Positions 36,803-45,718 of a DNA stretch of 64,000 nucleotides are shown piece after piece. Position numbers and translations under genes: made by a program. The DNA lies in assembly GCF_000739915.1 (NCBI RefSeq), contig NZ_BBJT01000014.1, positions 62,001 through 126,000 on the forward strand, given 5' to 3'. The notes below the pieces were generated by a model. That model searched no databases and was not told the origin of the DNA. It saw only the letters and a list, made by a program, of their open reading frames with translations. Each line of letters begins with the position of its first letter. The first letter of the stretch is position 1. The DNA is from Paenibacillus chitinolyticus NBRC 15660. Lineage in GTDB: Bacteria; Bacillota; Bacilli; Paenibacillales; NBRC-103111.

Positions 36803-37023
36803 AGGAATGGACAACCCGCTAAACGACCCCAAATATTGTCAAAAGGGTGGACTATCTTGTCTGTTATGAACTCTTCGGATCGCCGCGGCTGCTGCAAACC
36901 TTTTTAAAAATTAAGTAAACTACCAAACCTCCTTCATAAAACCTACACACAACAACGATCTCCCTCTGACAAATAATAGGTATGGTAAGAAATGTAAATG
37001 AAATTGATGACCGAGGAGGCTCT

Positions 37024-38028
37024 ATGTTACGAAAAACGTTCCTCTCCGCAGCCCTGTCGTTGTCGCTCCTGGCGGCCGCCGTCATTCCTACCGCCGTCGG
37101 CGCCAAGCCCGAGAAAGAGAAGCCGCTTCTCGCTTTTCCCGTTATCAGCGATATTCACATCCAGTCATGGGACCCCCAATCGCATCAAAAGTTCAAAGCG
37201 GCTCTGAGCGATCTCCATACGCTGGGCCCGGACGCGGACGCGCTTGTCATCAACGGCGATCTCACGAACGGCATGCCGGCGGATTACGCTAAGCTGAGCG
37301 AGCTGATGGAGCAGAACCCTCATCCGCGCAAAGTGTTTTACACGATGGGCAACCACGAGTACTACAAAGCCTGGATCGACCGGAACGGCTCCTGGAATGC
37401 GGACGCTTTTCCGAACGACGAGACGGAGCAAGCGTCTATCGGACGGTTTCTTCAGCTCTCCGGCAAGAAAAAAGTTTACGGCGATCAGGTGGTAAACGGC
37501 TTCCGCTTCATCTTCCTGGGCTCGGAGCAGTATCGGCAGTCGGATCCGAGCAACTTGGAGGATGCCTGGCTTTCGGAGGAGCAGCTTGAATTCCTGAAAG
37601 CTTCCCTGCGAAAAGGAGCCTCGAGCGGCAAGCCCGTCTTCGTCTTCCTGCATCAGCCGCTTCCCGGCACCGTATCCGGCACGAGCTTCTGCTGCGTCAA
37701 TAACCGGGCCATCGTTCAGCATGCGGAATTGCGAAACATCCTCTCGGCTTATCCCCAGGCGATCTTCTTCTCAGGCCATACCCACTGGGAGCTCAAACTG
37801 CCGGGCACCCTCGTCCAAGACAAATTTACGATGGTGAATTCGTCCTCCGTCATCCAGCCCTGGACCGACAACGGGAACGGCGGCGAAATGCTTACGGGAC
37901 CGGATGAAAGCGAAGGCCTGTATGTCGAAGTATACAAGGACAAAGTCAGCATCAAAGGACGCGACTTTTACCGGCAGCGCTGGATTCCCGAAGCCCAGTT
38001 TACCCTTCCCCGCAGCATAGAAGATTAA
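37024..38028 (+). CDS. secreted calcineurin-like metallophosphoesterase
   Basis: A 334-residue exported phosphoesterase. ATG 37024 follows GAGGAGG; an upstream in-frame start at 36982 lacks a site. Signal peptide about 1-27 (ends VGAKP). The two-metal core is complete: SDIHIQ, INGDLTNG, GNHEYY, FLHQPLPG and GHTHWE. Substrates of such enzymes range from nucleotides to phospholipids and teichoic acids and are not predictable here. It is divergent from the beta-amylase gene, with a 430-nt shared control region holding the cre site. Confidence 0.88.
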   Translation: MLRKTFLSAALSLSLLAAAVIPTAVGAKPEKEKPLLAFPVISDIHIQSWDPQSHQKFKAALSDLHTLGPDADALVINGDLTNGMPADYAKLSELMEQNPHPRKVFYTMGNHEYYKAWIDRNGSWNADAFPNDETEQASIGRFLQLSGKKKVYGDQVVNGFRFIFLGSEQYRQSDPSNLEDAWLSEEQLEFLKASLRKGASSGKPVFVFLHQPLPGTVSGTSFCCVNNRAIVQHAELRNILSAYPQAIFFSGHTHWELKLPGTLVQDKFTMVNSSSVIQPWTDNGNGGEMLTGPDESEGLYVEVYKDKVSIKGRDFYRQRWIPEAQFTLPRSIED

Positions 38029-38036
38029 AAGACAAA

Positions 38037-38059
38037 GCCGCGGATCTCCTGCCCGCGGC
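38037..38059 (+). terminator. hairpin after the metallophosphoesterase gene
   Basis: GCCGCGG/CCGCGGC with a nine-base loop is followed by TCTATTCT, a modest T-tract, eight bases after the stop codon. Confidence 0.55.
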
Positions 38060-38231
38060 TCTATTCTGATAGCGGAGCTTTCCCTCTCCGGCCATTCCTT
38101 TGACCGGCATCCATCTCCCGGAAGCGAAAAGCACTCGACGCCTCCAACCAAAACCTGAAAAGCCTGCTGGAATGGTATACTGGGTATGACATTTCCAGCG
38201 CTTCAAGCGTACCGCAAAGGAGAAGGACATT

Positions 38232-38975
38232 TTGCAGCTGCTTTTTGAAGAAAACGGCCCCGGCCATGTGATCCGGGTTTACGACACGAACGAACTGTAC
38301 GGCGAGAAAGGCCGCTTCCGCGTGCTCCAATTCGCTAATGATGCCATACAAGGAGCGCTTGATCTGAACAATCCCGGGCGCATCCTATTCGAATATCCAA
38401 GAGCAATTGTCCATCTCATGGAGACGAACCGGCCCGATTTCGAAAACGTGTTTATGATCGGTCACGGAATCGGGACTCTGGCAGGCCAATATCCGCAGAA
38501 ACGGTTCACCATAGCGGAATACGATCCTAAAGTCGCGGAACTCAGCAGAACCTATTTCGGCTGCGACCACGAAAATATCCTCCTCGGCGACGGACGTGAG
38601 CTTCTGGATCAGGAACCGCCGGAGGCGTACGATTACGTGATCCTGGATGCCTTTACCGAGAAAGGAACCCCCCGGCACCTCATCTCCCGCCAATTCTTCG
38701 AGCTCAGCCGCAGCAAGCTGAACCCGGACGGTGCCATCCTCATGAATCTTTTCGGCAAAAGCATGCACGACAACCATATCAGCGCCATTCACACGACCCT
38801 TGGCGAGGTTTTTTCTTACAGGAAGGCTTTTTATCTGCCCTCGGAAGGCACCCGGGATACGCTGAACATCCTTCTGGTTGGCAGCAGCAGCCCCCTAACT
38901 TACCAGGCCCGCCACATGGCCGGCTTTGTTGAATTTGAACCGGAACGAGGCTATCTGATTACGGACCGTTTGTAA
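38232..38975 (+). CDS. spermidine-synthase-like methyltransferase-fold protein
   Basis: A 247-residue protein with the Rossmann fold of spermidine synthases. TTG 38232 is preceded by AAAGGAGAAGG. Motifs include VFMIGHGIGTLAGQYP in the glycine-rich loop position, FTIAEYDPKVAEL (acidic residue at the nucleoside site), LGDGRELL and DYVILDAF. The catalytic Asp region of true SpeE is only partly recognisable (LDAFTEKGTP). It may be a spermidine-synthase-related protein of other function. No speD or speA gene is near. Confidence 0.75.
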   Translation: MQLLFEENGPGHVIRVYDTNELYGEKGRFRVLQFANDAIQGALDLNNPGRILFEYPRAIVHLMETNRPDFENVFMIGHGIGTLAGQYPQKRFTIAEYDPKVAELSRTYFGCDHENILLGDGRELLDQEPPEAYDYVILDAFTEKGTPRHLISRQFFELSRSKLNPDGAILMNLFGKSMHDNHISAIHTTLGEVFSYRKAFYLPSEGTRDTLNILLVGSSSPLTYQARHMAGFVEFEPERGYLITDRL

Positions 38976-39111
38976 CTACATTGTGACCATTCCGTGCGCG
39001 ATTTGGTTTATGATGAGAGTAACAAGCCCGACAGAACGTTTTAAACCGGCACAGCCGGGTAAAGAATCTGTAAGGCATCCTAATCATTTTTCCGCAAAGG
39101 GGTTTGCACAC

Positions 39112-39624
39112 ATGAAAAAGATGGTCTTTTTCACTACTCTGATGATATCTATGCTGGCTTTCGTCACTTCCGCCAATGCAGTCGGTTCCGAATATACACC
39201 TGTTCCCCGCAGCGAGGACACCATAACCGTTATGATTTCTTCCCTTGAAAATAAAAACGGCTCTCTCTATCTGCAAGGAGACCAAATCGAGTGGTACGAA
39301 GGCGCAGAAGCCGATCAAAAGTTCCTTGAACATGAAACGGATATCGGCGATATGACACACGCCCCCGACGGCTACTATATCGTTAACGATCAAGAGAAGC
39401 TCGAAAGCTTCGAAATCGATCCGAACGCCCAGGTCCTCATGCAGCTTTACGATCATGATGGCACTTATGAAGGCGTGGACGTCAAGTGGAACGAAGAAGT
39501 GTCGCTCACCAAGTTCCTAGCCATTTATCAGAACAATAACCTGCTCGATGTGAGCACATTCCCGTTCCATTTAACGATCAAAGACCATAAGGTCGTGAAA
39601 ATCGTTCAGCAGTACATTCCGTAA
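39112..39624 (+). CDS. secreted protein of unknown function, 170 residues
   Basis: Not recognised. ATG 39112 follows AAAGGGG; a longer frame to 38983 overlaps untranslated sequence. Signal peptide about 1-24 (ends SANAVGS). The mature part looks like one compact alpha+beta domain: strand TITVMISSLE, then SLYLQGDQIEWYEG, an acidic middle, and a C-terminal LTIKDHKVVKIVQQYIP strand. Acidic stretches (DHDGTYEGVD) could bind calcium. It is followed by a strong terminator and preceded by a 136-nt gap, so it is probably monocistronic. Confidence 0.7.
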   Translation: MKKMVFFTTLMISMLAFVTSANAVGSEYTPVPRSEDTITVMISSLENKNGSLYLQGDQIEWYEGAEADQKFLEHETDIGDMTHAPDGYYIVNDQEKLESFEIDPNAQVLMQLYDHDGTYEGVDVKWNEEVSLTKFLAIYQNNNLLDVSTFPFHLTIKDHKVVKIVQQYIP

Positions 39625-39668
39625 CAGAAGCGCGTTCGAGTGGACACCTGCTATAAACTTGACTTTGC

Positions 39669-39697
39669 AAAAAAAGGACCCGATCAAGATCGGGTCC
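39669..39697 (-). terminator. terminator of the GNAT gene
   Basis: GGACCCGATC/GATCGGGTCC with a two-base centre is followed by seven T on the minus strand. It serves transcripts from 40369. Confidence 0.85.
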
Positions 39698-39700
39698 CAG

Positions 39701-39744
39701 CCTGTAGACAAGTTCCGTTTGGAGCGGGGTCTACAGGTTTTTTT
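39701..39744 (+). terminator. terminator of the 170-residue secreted protein gene
   Basis: CCTGTAGAC/GTCTACAGG with a 19-base loop is followed by seven T on the plus strand. Together with the adjacent minus-strand terminator it insulates two convergent genes. Confidence 0.85.
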
Positions 39745-39838
39745 GTGGAGCCAGCTTATCGGCTGATGTCCTGCCGGTTGCTTATCTTCCAACCACAGGG
39801 AGTTCGAATGAACTGCATCGTCTTCATGCTGATTCCCA

Positions 39839-40369
39839 CTAATTTGAGATGTGGTTTTCTGTTTCGCCAAATACCAAAAGCTTAAGCTTTTCGGAATCAT
39901 TGGTCAGCTGAATCAATCTCTCCAACTGAAACCCTAATTTCTCGAGGAGCCTTTCTGAGGCTTGATTCTCTTGAGCCGTGATTGCCACAATGCGGGTTAG
40001 TCCCAAAGTGTCTTTTCCATATGACATTACTGCGGAAGCTGCTTCATAGGCGTATCCTTTTGACCAATACTTGGGGAGAAAAGCAAACCCAATATCCACA
40101 TCTTCCAAGGACTCTCTTTTTATCAGACCGCAAATTCCAATCGGGGCTTGATCCTCCTTTCGTTCCACCAAATAAAGGCAGAAACCGAATTGCTCATACA
40201 TGCGAACAGGTCCATTCAAAATATAGGCTCTTGCGTCATCCAGCGTTCTCACACGGCGATCACCTATGAACCGCAACCAGGAAGGATCGTTCAAAAGCTC
40301 AAGAATAAACGCCGCATTGTCAGTTGTTTGCAGGCGAAGAATAAGCCGATCAGTTTCAAGAATTTTCAA
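39839..40369 (-). CDS. GNAT-family N-acetyltransferase, RimJ/RimL-like
   Basis: A 176-residue acetyl-CoA-dependent acetyltransferase. It starts with the typical ETDRLILRLQTTDN and has PIGICGLIKRE, DVDIGFAFLPKYWSKGYAYEAA (acetyl-CoA loop) and ENQASERLLEKLGFQLE. Such proteins acetylate ribosomal protein N-termini, small amines or antibiotics, and the substrate cannot be told. Its base composition is more AT-rich than the genes to its left. It sits at the border of the patch with decayed aminoglycoside-resistance genes. Confidence 0.85.
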   Translation of the reverse strand: MKILETDRLILRLQTTDNAAFILELLNDPSWLRFIGDRRVRTLDDARAYILNGPVRMYEQFGFCLYLVERKEDQAPIGICGLIKRESLEDVDIGFAFLPKYWSKGYAYEAASAVMSYGKDTLGLTRIVAITAQENQASERLLEKLGFQLERLIQLTNDSEKLKLLVFGETENHISN

Positions 40370-40644
40370 TGAAATTCACCGTCCTTTAGTGTTTTTCCCA
40401 ATAAGATGAATTCATTTATAAGGTCTGCATTACCTTCCCTTTGCTTTATCACCACGAAGGATCATATATACACTGCAATCAATCCGACGGTTTTTCTTTT
40501 TTCATAACCTTCGCATCCGCCTTGTTCTGTATGATAAAAATTAAAATGATACAGACCTGTCTTCAACAATGTTATTAATATTTCCGTATTTTGTAAATTA
40601 GGTTTCGCTCGGGAAACCGGAAGTGTTCCAGGTCACTGGCAAGC

Positions 40645-40776
40645 CTGTTTAATGTGCCCGAAGATTTCCTATACCTGTTCTTCTTTTCCGATTTCATCAC
40701 AGTTGGAGCACTTCAACAGATGAATGAAGTGTACAACTGGGCGAAAAACACTAAAAGCCTGCCGTTTTTCCTGTAG
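40645..40776 (+). pseudogene. possible 3' remnant of an unidentified gene
   Basis: A stop-terminated stretch of 43 codons has protein-like composition (VPEDFLYLFFFSDF, LQQMNEVYNWAKNTK) but no start codon context or ribosome site. Not recognised. The rest of 40370-40795 is AT-rich and shows no gene. Confidence 0.2.
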
Positions 40777-40795
40777 GGCCGTTTTCTTAGGTAAC

Positions 40796-40838
40796 AAAAA
40801 ACCCAATTTCTCAACATTAAATTAAGAAATTGGGTTTT
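40796..40838. terminator. bidirectional hairpin downstream of the ANT(4')-like pseudogene
   Basis: AAAACCCAATTTCT/AGAAATTGGGTTTT has a 13-base loop and A/T-rich flanks on both sides. It is about 90 bases downstream of the pseudogene stop codon on the minus strand. Confidence 0.8.
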
Positions 40839-40927
40839 AAATTATTGTAATTTCTGAGGCTGCCTGCTAAATGATTCACCGGCAGTACTATGATGAATTA
40901 TGGATAGCATTCCATCTCCTAGACGGA

Positions 40928-41695
40928 TCAAAAGGGTACAGAGTCGGAATAATTTATAACATAACCATTCTTTTTCGACCAGTCCAATAAACCATTCCAA
41001 AAGTTTTCGCATGCATCTAATATCTTTTTAGAGTCATAAAGGTGACCCGACATCACTAATTGACAAAGTTTATCAAACCCATCCGGCCTATTTGATAATC
41101 CTAATGCTTCCGGCAACACTTGAGCTGATGTCGTAAAGTATCGTTTATGGTGTAATCCTAAAATCATCGCACCGGCAGTTGCTATTTCTATAGCCAAAGC
41201 AGGCAAAAATGTTTCAGGTCCTTGAATTTTTATATTCCTCAATTTACCCATATATTCGTACATTTCCTCAACTAATGTTTTACAAATCGCTTCTTTAAAA
41301 ATTGTGTTATCCACGGAACTTGCTTTTTGTCTTAGCTCTTGGAAAAATCCCTTGGGATCGTAAATCGGGAGTATAGTGAAGAATTGTCCATGAGTAAGCG
41401 GCCAATTTTCTTCTACTGTAGTGGCCTCTTCTACAATATTTTCTTTATTATCAAGGTTTACTTCTGCTTTCCAATCACCTGATGTCCATTCGTAGCTAAA
41501 GCCGTCTTCTATAGAATTTAAAATACATTTAATTTCAATATCCGAAAATGGACCATCTGTTTTTCTAGCTAAAGAACCATAGATACCAATAGCTTCAACA
41601 TCTGTACCATATTTTTACATTAGTTGATTCGCTATTATATAGGCGATTTTCATTCTTTCTTCTCTTATAACTTCTCTTGGACCCATCATATACAT
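40928..41695 (-). pseudogene. aminoglycoside 4'-nucleotidyltransferase, one nonsense codon
   Basis: Read through, this is a 255-codon frame of the length of ANT(4')-I (kanamycin nucleotidyltransferase). A single UAA at 41615-41617 (codon 27) interrupts it in ...NQLM*KYGTDVEAIG. After the stop the frame stays open to 40928. Key residues remain: GSLARKTDGPFSDIE (nucleotide and metal site), EVNLD, WPLTHGQFF, VEEMYEY with the expected general-base Glu, and a C-terminal helical domain ending YSDSVPF. AAAGGAG precedes ATG 41689 or 41695. Downstream translation starts are poor (first GTG at 41314), so activity is unlikely unless the stop is read through or is a sequencing error. AT-rich composition suggests transfer. 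Confidence 0.85.
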
Positions 41696-41839
41696 TTCTC
41701 CTTTTTAATAAAAATATCAAATGAGATATATATATAAGGCCAAGGGGGTCCACGGGCTTAACGGGGGATTTTATCTGCTGTCATTAATAACACCTCTCGA
41801 TGTAATAGTAAAAAACAATTTATTAATTATTAAATAATA

Positions 41840-42081
41840 TTATCTCTGAGAGGAAAAATATGCAACTTTCTTTCCACTCTGCAATTTCAGCCAGTCGTTA
41901 TTCTTCTTGAAATGATCCATATCCGTAACAAAGTAACTGAAATCGTAGTCCTGAAATTCGTCCGGTGGGATATTTACGTTAGTGAGGAGCCTTCTAGCGT
42001 AAAAATTCTGATCTTGTCGTTATCCAGAGCAAATTTCATACCCAGAACCATCATTTCTTCCTTGCTTCTCACATGCATCAT
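41840..42081 (-). pseudogene. 5' remnant of an ANT(6)/AadK-like gene, frameshifted
   Basis: On the minus strand ATG 42081 begins MMHVRSKEEMMVLGMKF, then IRIFTLEGSSLT. The frame then breaks, and one base over it continues NIPPDEFQDYDFSYFVTDM and DHFKKNNDWL before running into an unrelated tail and a stop at 41840-41842. I recall ANT(6)/AadK proteins with TLEGSRTNxNIPPDxFQDxDxxxFVTDM at this place. Only about the first 70 of roughly 285 residues remain. The active-site GS is present, but the rest of the gene is missing. I see no other gene in 41706-42148. Confidence 0.75.
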
Positions 42082-42148
42082 CTCTAATACAATTTTATGT
42101 ATCCATAATTTGTGAATCCATATAATTATAGCTCAATCAAGGAGGATG

Positions 42149-42179
42149 AAAAAAAAGACACGGGATGACCTTCCGTGTC
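42149..42179 (-). terminator. terminator of the fucosidase operon
   Basis: On the minus strand GACACGG/CCGTGTC with a nine-base loop is followed by eight T, about 55 bases past the fucosidase stop codon. It marks the 3' end of the long ROK-to-fucosidase cluster. Confidence 0.85.
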
Positions 42180-42235
42180 CTGCAATTCTGTTTAGCCCTA
42201 TAGATTTTACTCTGTTAAAAGTTAAAGCCGCAGCC

Positions 42236-43510
42236 CTATCTCAGATGAAGCTCAATCACCGTATCGCTCTCATCCGGAAGCCTGGATCCGGCAAGATTAA
42301 TGAAGGCGCCGTTCTCAATGTCGGAGTATTCCAGCGCCATCCATGGAACTTCTACCTTAAGTTCGGTCCCATCCCGCAGTAATCTGGCTTTCTCAATCTT
42401 GCCCTTCAACCCTTCGAAGTAAATCGGGCCTATCCCCCGGTCATATACATGGGCATACAGCCTGTTCCCGTTCTGGGTGTAGCGGCCCCACTCGGGCTTC
42501 GGCAAATCAGCCGCCTTACAGCCATAGATGCTGTCACCGTTCAGTCTCAGCCATTCCCCTACTTCGTCCAGCACCTCCAGTGTCTCCCGGTTGATCTCGC
42601 CCTTCGCATCAGGGGCCACGTTAAGCAGCAAGTTCCCGTTCTTGCTGACGCATTCGACCAGGGTACGGATCACCTGCTTGGCTGACTTGTAGTTCTTGTC
42701 CGCAGCATGATAACCCCAGTTATCGTTAAGGGTGATACACGCTTCCCAAGGGACAACTTCCCCCTTCTCATCCACGATGCCGCCAGGTGGAATGATCTGC
42801 TCCGGGGAGAAGAAATCCCCGGCATATTCCTCGGGTTCTGCCGCCCGGATATTACCGCCCAGGCGGTTATCAATGATGATATCCGGCTGGATGGAACGAA
42901 TCATCCGAATCAGCTCGGTCGCTCTCCATTTCTCGCCGGTCATATCATCATAGGAGAAATCGAACCACATGATGTCAATCTTGCCGTAGTTCGTGAGCAA
43001 CTCCTTCACCTGACCATGCATGTAGTCCAGATATCGGTCGAAGTCGATTGGCTTGTTCTTGGCCGCTTCATTGTCCCGATCCGGGTGCGCTTTGTCCCCA
43101 TATCCCGGGTAATCGTCATGATGCCAGTCGATGATCGAATAATACAGTCCGACCATAATGCCCTCCTCGCGAAAAGCATCCACATATTCACGAACCAGGT
43201 CTCGTCCAGCCGGGGTGTTCGTCGCCTTGAAATCCGTCAGCTTACTGTCGAACAGACAGAAGCCGTCGTGGTGCTTGGTCGTCAGCACCGCATACTTTTG
43301 TCCTGCAGCCTTGGCGGCCTTCGCCCATTTCTTCGGTTCATACCGGGATGCGTCGAACTCGTCAAAATACACTTGATACTGCTCATAACTCATCCGCTCG
43401 TTGCCTCGAATCCATTCTCCCCTGGCGGGAATGGAATATAATCCCCAGTGAATGAACATGCCGAACCGGTCCTGCAAAAACCACCGTGTCCTTTGCTCTC
43501 TTGTGCTCAT
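42236..43510 (-). CDS. alpha-L-fucosidase, GH29, cytoplasmic
   Basis: A 424-residue retaining alpha-L-fucosidase. The N-terminal barrel shows GMFIHWGLYSIPARGEW, KYAVLTTKHHDGFCLFDS and the nucleophile region DIMWFDFSYDD. A beta-sandwich follows from about residue 340. There is no signal peptide, so the enzyme acts on imported substrate. ATG 43510 follows GGAGGATTG. It is the last gene of the cluster with a peptide-type ABC importer, asparaginase, aminopeptidase and ROK kinase. Its inferred task is to remove fucose from an imported glycoconjugate. No fucose isomerase, fuculokinase or fucose dehydrogenase is nearby, so the fate of fucose is not explained here. Confidence 0.92.
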   Translation of the reverse strand: MSTREQRTRWFLQDRFGMFIHWGLYSIPARGEWIRGNERMSYEQYQVYFDEFDASRYEPKKWAKAAKAAGQKYAVLTTKHHDGFCLFDSKLTDFKATNTPAGRDLVREYVDAFREEGIMVGLYYSIIDWHHDDYPGYGDKAHPDRDNEAAKNKPIDFDRYLDYMHGQVKELLTNYGKIDIMWFDFSYDDMTGEKWRATELIRMIRSIQPDIIIDNRLGGNIRAAEPEEYAGDFFSPEQIIPPGGIVDEKGEVVPWEACITLNDNWGYHAADKNYKSAKQVIRTLVECVSKNGNLLLNVAPDAKGEINRETLEVLDEVGEWLRLNGDSIYGCKAADLPKPEWGRYTQNGNRLYAHVYDRGIGPIYFEGLKGKIEKARLLRDGTELKVEVPWMALEYSDIENGAFINLAGSRLPDESDTVIELHLR

Positions 43511-43726
43511 GCGACAATCCTCCGTCTCCTATGAAGTGATTCTAAGTACACACAACGGCTGAAGAGACTACTCCGCGGAACGTTCTTGCGGTCGCTGTTG
43601 TCCCCCAGATTTCTGGATTATACCGCTTAGCGGGTGAAATCCGGAACAAAGGCGAACGCTGCGCTTCTTCAGAATCGTTCCGCCCCCTCCGTTACTTAGC
43701 ATAAAGTTCATTAGTTCCCGCTTAAA

Positions 43727-44683
43727 TCAAGTATGAAACAAAGCCGCGGCTCCGATCAGGCCGACGTCGTCCCGCAATCCCGCAGGCACAATCTCATACG
43801 TGCCACGGTATGGCTTCATGACCAGCTTCTCGGTCTCCGCCTTAAGCGCCGGGAACAGCAGGTCGCCTGCCTTGCTTACGCCGCCGCCGATTACAATCCG
43901 GTCGGGATTGAATGTATGAATCGCGTTGGCCAAGCCCAGCGCCATGTAATGAACCGCCCGGCTCACCACTTGGGCGGCGATGGGGTCATCCTGACGGTGA
44001 GCTTCGAACACATGCTTGGCCGAGATCTCTTCACCGCTTGCAGCCGCTAGTTCTCCAATCACGGACGGGTTGCTCAGCATAAGTTCCAGCGCCGAGTCGC
44101 GGATGGCGGTTCCTGAAGCGTACATCTCCCAGCAGCCATTGTTCCCGCAGATGCATGCCGGCCCATCCGGCACAACAATGTTATGGCCCAGCTCCCCGGC
44201 AAAGGAATTCGCGCCCAGGAGCAGCTTCCCGTCGAGGACAATGCCCGCACCGATGCCTGTACTGAACGTGATGTATACCATGTTCCCCGAGCCTTTTCCC
44301 GCACCCCGGACATACTCGCCCCATGCCGCTGCGTTCGCGTCATTAACGACCTCCACCTCGATGCCAAGTGCGTCTCCCATCCACTTTTTCAGTGGAATGT
44401 TGTTCCATTCCGGCAAGTTCGTGCCCTGAAGCACGATACCGTCCTTACTGTTCACGGTCCCAGGCGAGGCCAGACCTACGCCGCATACCGGATGTTCCAT
44501 GGACACGGAATGAATCATCTCCACCATGCGCTGCACGACTTCTTTTGCTGTGCGGGCATTCGCCGTCTCCATGCGTTCACGGTTCAATATCTCACCGTCA
44601 GCATTAAAGAGAGCAGCGGCAATCTTTGTTCCACCAAGGTCAATTCCCACTACATATTTGTCTGTGTTCTGCAAATCAATCAC
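43727..44683 (-). CDS. ROK-family sugar kinase
   Basis: A 318-residue ROK kinase for glucose or an amino sugar. The ATP motif is VVGIDLGGTKIAAALF. The catalytic region VEVVNDANAAAWGE carries the Asp base, and the zinc motif is GHNIVVPDGPACICGNNGCWE with Cys-X-Cys-X4-Cys. There is no DNA-binding domain. GTG 44683 or a TTG three codons later are possible starts. It is the penultimate gene of the glycopeptide-type cluster. GlcNAc or glucose kinase is plausible; the sequence alone does not decide. Confidence 0.88.
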   Translation of the reverse strand: MIDLQNTDKYVVGIDLGGTKIAAALFNADGEILNRERMETANARTAKEVVQRMVEMIHSVSMEHPVCGVGLASPGTVNSKDGIVLQGTNLPEWNNIPLKKWMGDALGIEVEVVNDANAAAWGEYVRGAGKGSGNMVYITFSTGIGAGIVLDGKLLLGANSFAGELGHNIVVPDGPACICGNNGCWEMYASGTAIRDSALELMLSNPSVIGELAAASGEEISAKHVFEAHRQDDPIAAQVVSRAVHYMALGLANAIHTFNPDRIVIGGGVSKAGDLLFPALKAETEKLVMKPYRGTYEIVPAGLRDDVGLIGAAALFHT

Positions 44684-45025
44684 CTATTTTCAGATCTGTA
44701 TGGATGGGACTTAAGACAACGTTCGCTCTATATTTCAGGCATTTCTTCCCCGCTTTACCCGCTGCCCTGGTTGACTCATGTGTTGTTGAAGCTTTCAGCT
44801 TGCTTCATCTGTTTGCCGTTGCTTCATGCAGATTTAGGAATTTCGCACGGACAGCGCTTACAGTTTGCAATACCAAAGCTTGCTGTCTGCCTCCTGGAAA
44901 TTACGATCTGCTTCATCGGCACTTACAATCATCAACGTAATTACCAGCGCAATCAGCCGGTTCGTCCCATTCTCGGTTGCCTTCCCTGTTCTTGCATGCA
45001 ATACCTACGCAGTTCCAGATCAAGA
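44684..45025. other. 342-nt spacer between cutC and the ROK kinase gene
   Basis: No gene with a ribosome site is seen on either strand. A partial cre-like sequence (GTAAGCGCT on the minus strand, near 44859) lies in the middle. The unusual length inside a co-directional cluster suggests a secondary promoter for the kinase and fucosidase genes. Confidence 0.4.
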
Positions 45026-45718
45026 TCAGGAGTACTGAGCAAGGCTGTCAGCCAATGCCCGCAGCTGCACCGGATCAATCGGTCCAAGACCGGAACGTCC
45101 GTAACGGACTGCGGAGCCGAAATGAACTTCTGTAACTCCGGTCTGTTCGATGAAAGACCCGGCCGCTTCCGGAGTCAAGCCGTTCCCGGCAAGAATTCGA
45201 AGCGAGCGGCCTTCGGTGGCCTCAACAAGTCTGCGAATAGCAGGCATCGCCTCGGTTGCGGGCTTCAGTCCGCCCGAGGTCAGCACCCGGGTAATTTGCG
45301 GGTAGCGCATTAGCGTCTGCAAGCCTGCAAGCTGGTCCTCCAGTTCATCAAAAGCCCGGTGGAAGGTGATCTGCATCCCGTCCGCCCAGGGAAGCAGCAC
45401 TCCCAGCGCGTTTTCATCAATCAGCCCTTCCGCCGTGAGTGCACCGACTACAATGCCTGCGGCACCAGCCTCGTTAATGGCCTGGATCTCGGCTTTCATC
45501 GTCTCCAGATCAAGCTTGCTGTACACAAAGCTGCGGCTGTGCGGCCGGACCATCACATGGACCGGAATCTGCACAGCCCCTACAACCTGGCGGATCAATC
45601 CGATGCCCGGCGTCAACCCGCCTTCGGTAACGGCCGTAATCAGCTCCAGCCGATTTGCCCCATTTTCTTCAGCCCTTAACGCATCGTCAATGCAGGTAGC
45701 GATGACTTCCAGGATCAT
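45026..45718 (-). CDS. cutC: CutC-family TIM-barrel protein
   Basis: A 230-residue CutC-type TIM barrel, starting LEVIATCIDDALRAEENGANRLEL with the typical PVHVMVRPHSRSFVYS and ITFHRAFDE motifs. It was first linked to copper tolerance in Escherichia coli, but the molecular function of the family is uncertain. Its position here argues for an enzymatic step in carbohydrate or peptide breakdown. ATG 45718 overlaps the stop of the aminopeptidase gene, so translation is probably coupled. No copper gene is nearby. Confidence 0.88.
   Translation of the reverse strand: MILEVIATCIDDALRAEENGANRLELITAVTEGGLTPGIGLIRQVVGAVQIPVHVMVRPHSRSFVYSKLDLETMKAEIQAINEAGAAGIVVGALTAEGLIDENALGVLLPWADGMQITFHRAFDELEDQLAGLQTLMRYPQITRVLTSGGLKPATEAMPAIRRLVEATEGRSLRILAGNGLTPEAAGSFIEQTGVTEVHFGSAVRYGRSGLGPIDPVQLRALADSLAQYS

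Noticed and set aside
37024-38028. Naming the metallophosphoesterase as a specific nucleotidase or phosphodiesterase
   Set aside because: The motifs are common to the whole superfamily and give no substrate.
41912-42115. 67-residue plus-strand ORF
   Set aside because: Antisense to the ANT(6)-like remnant; no ribosome site.
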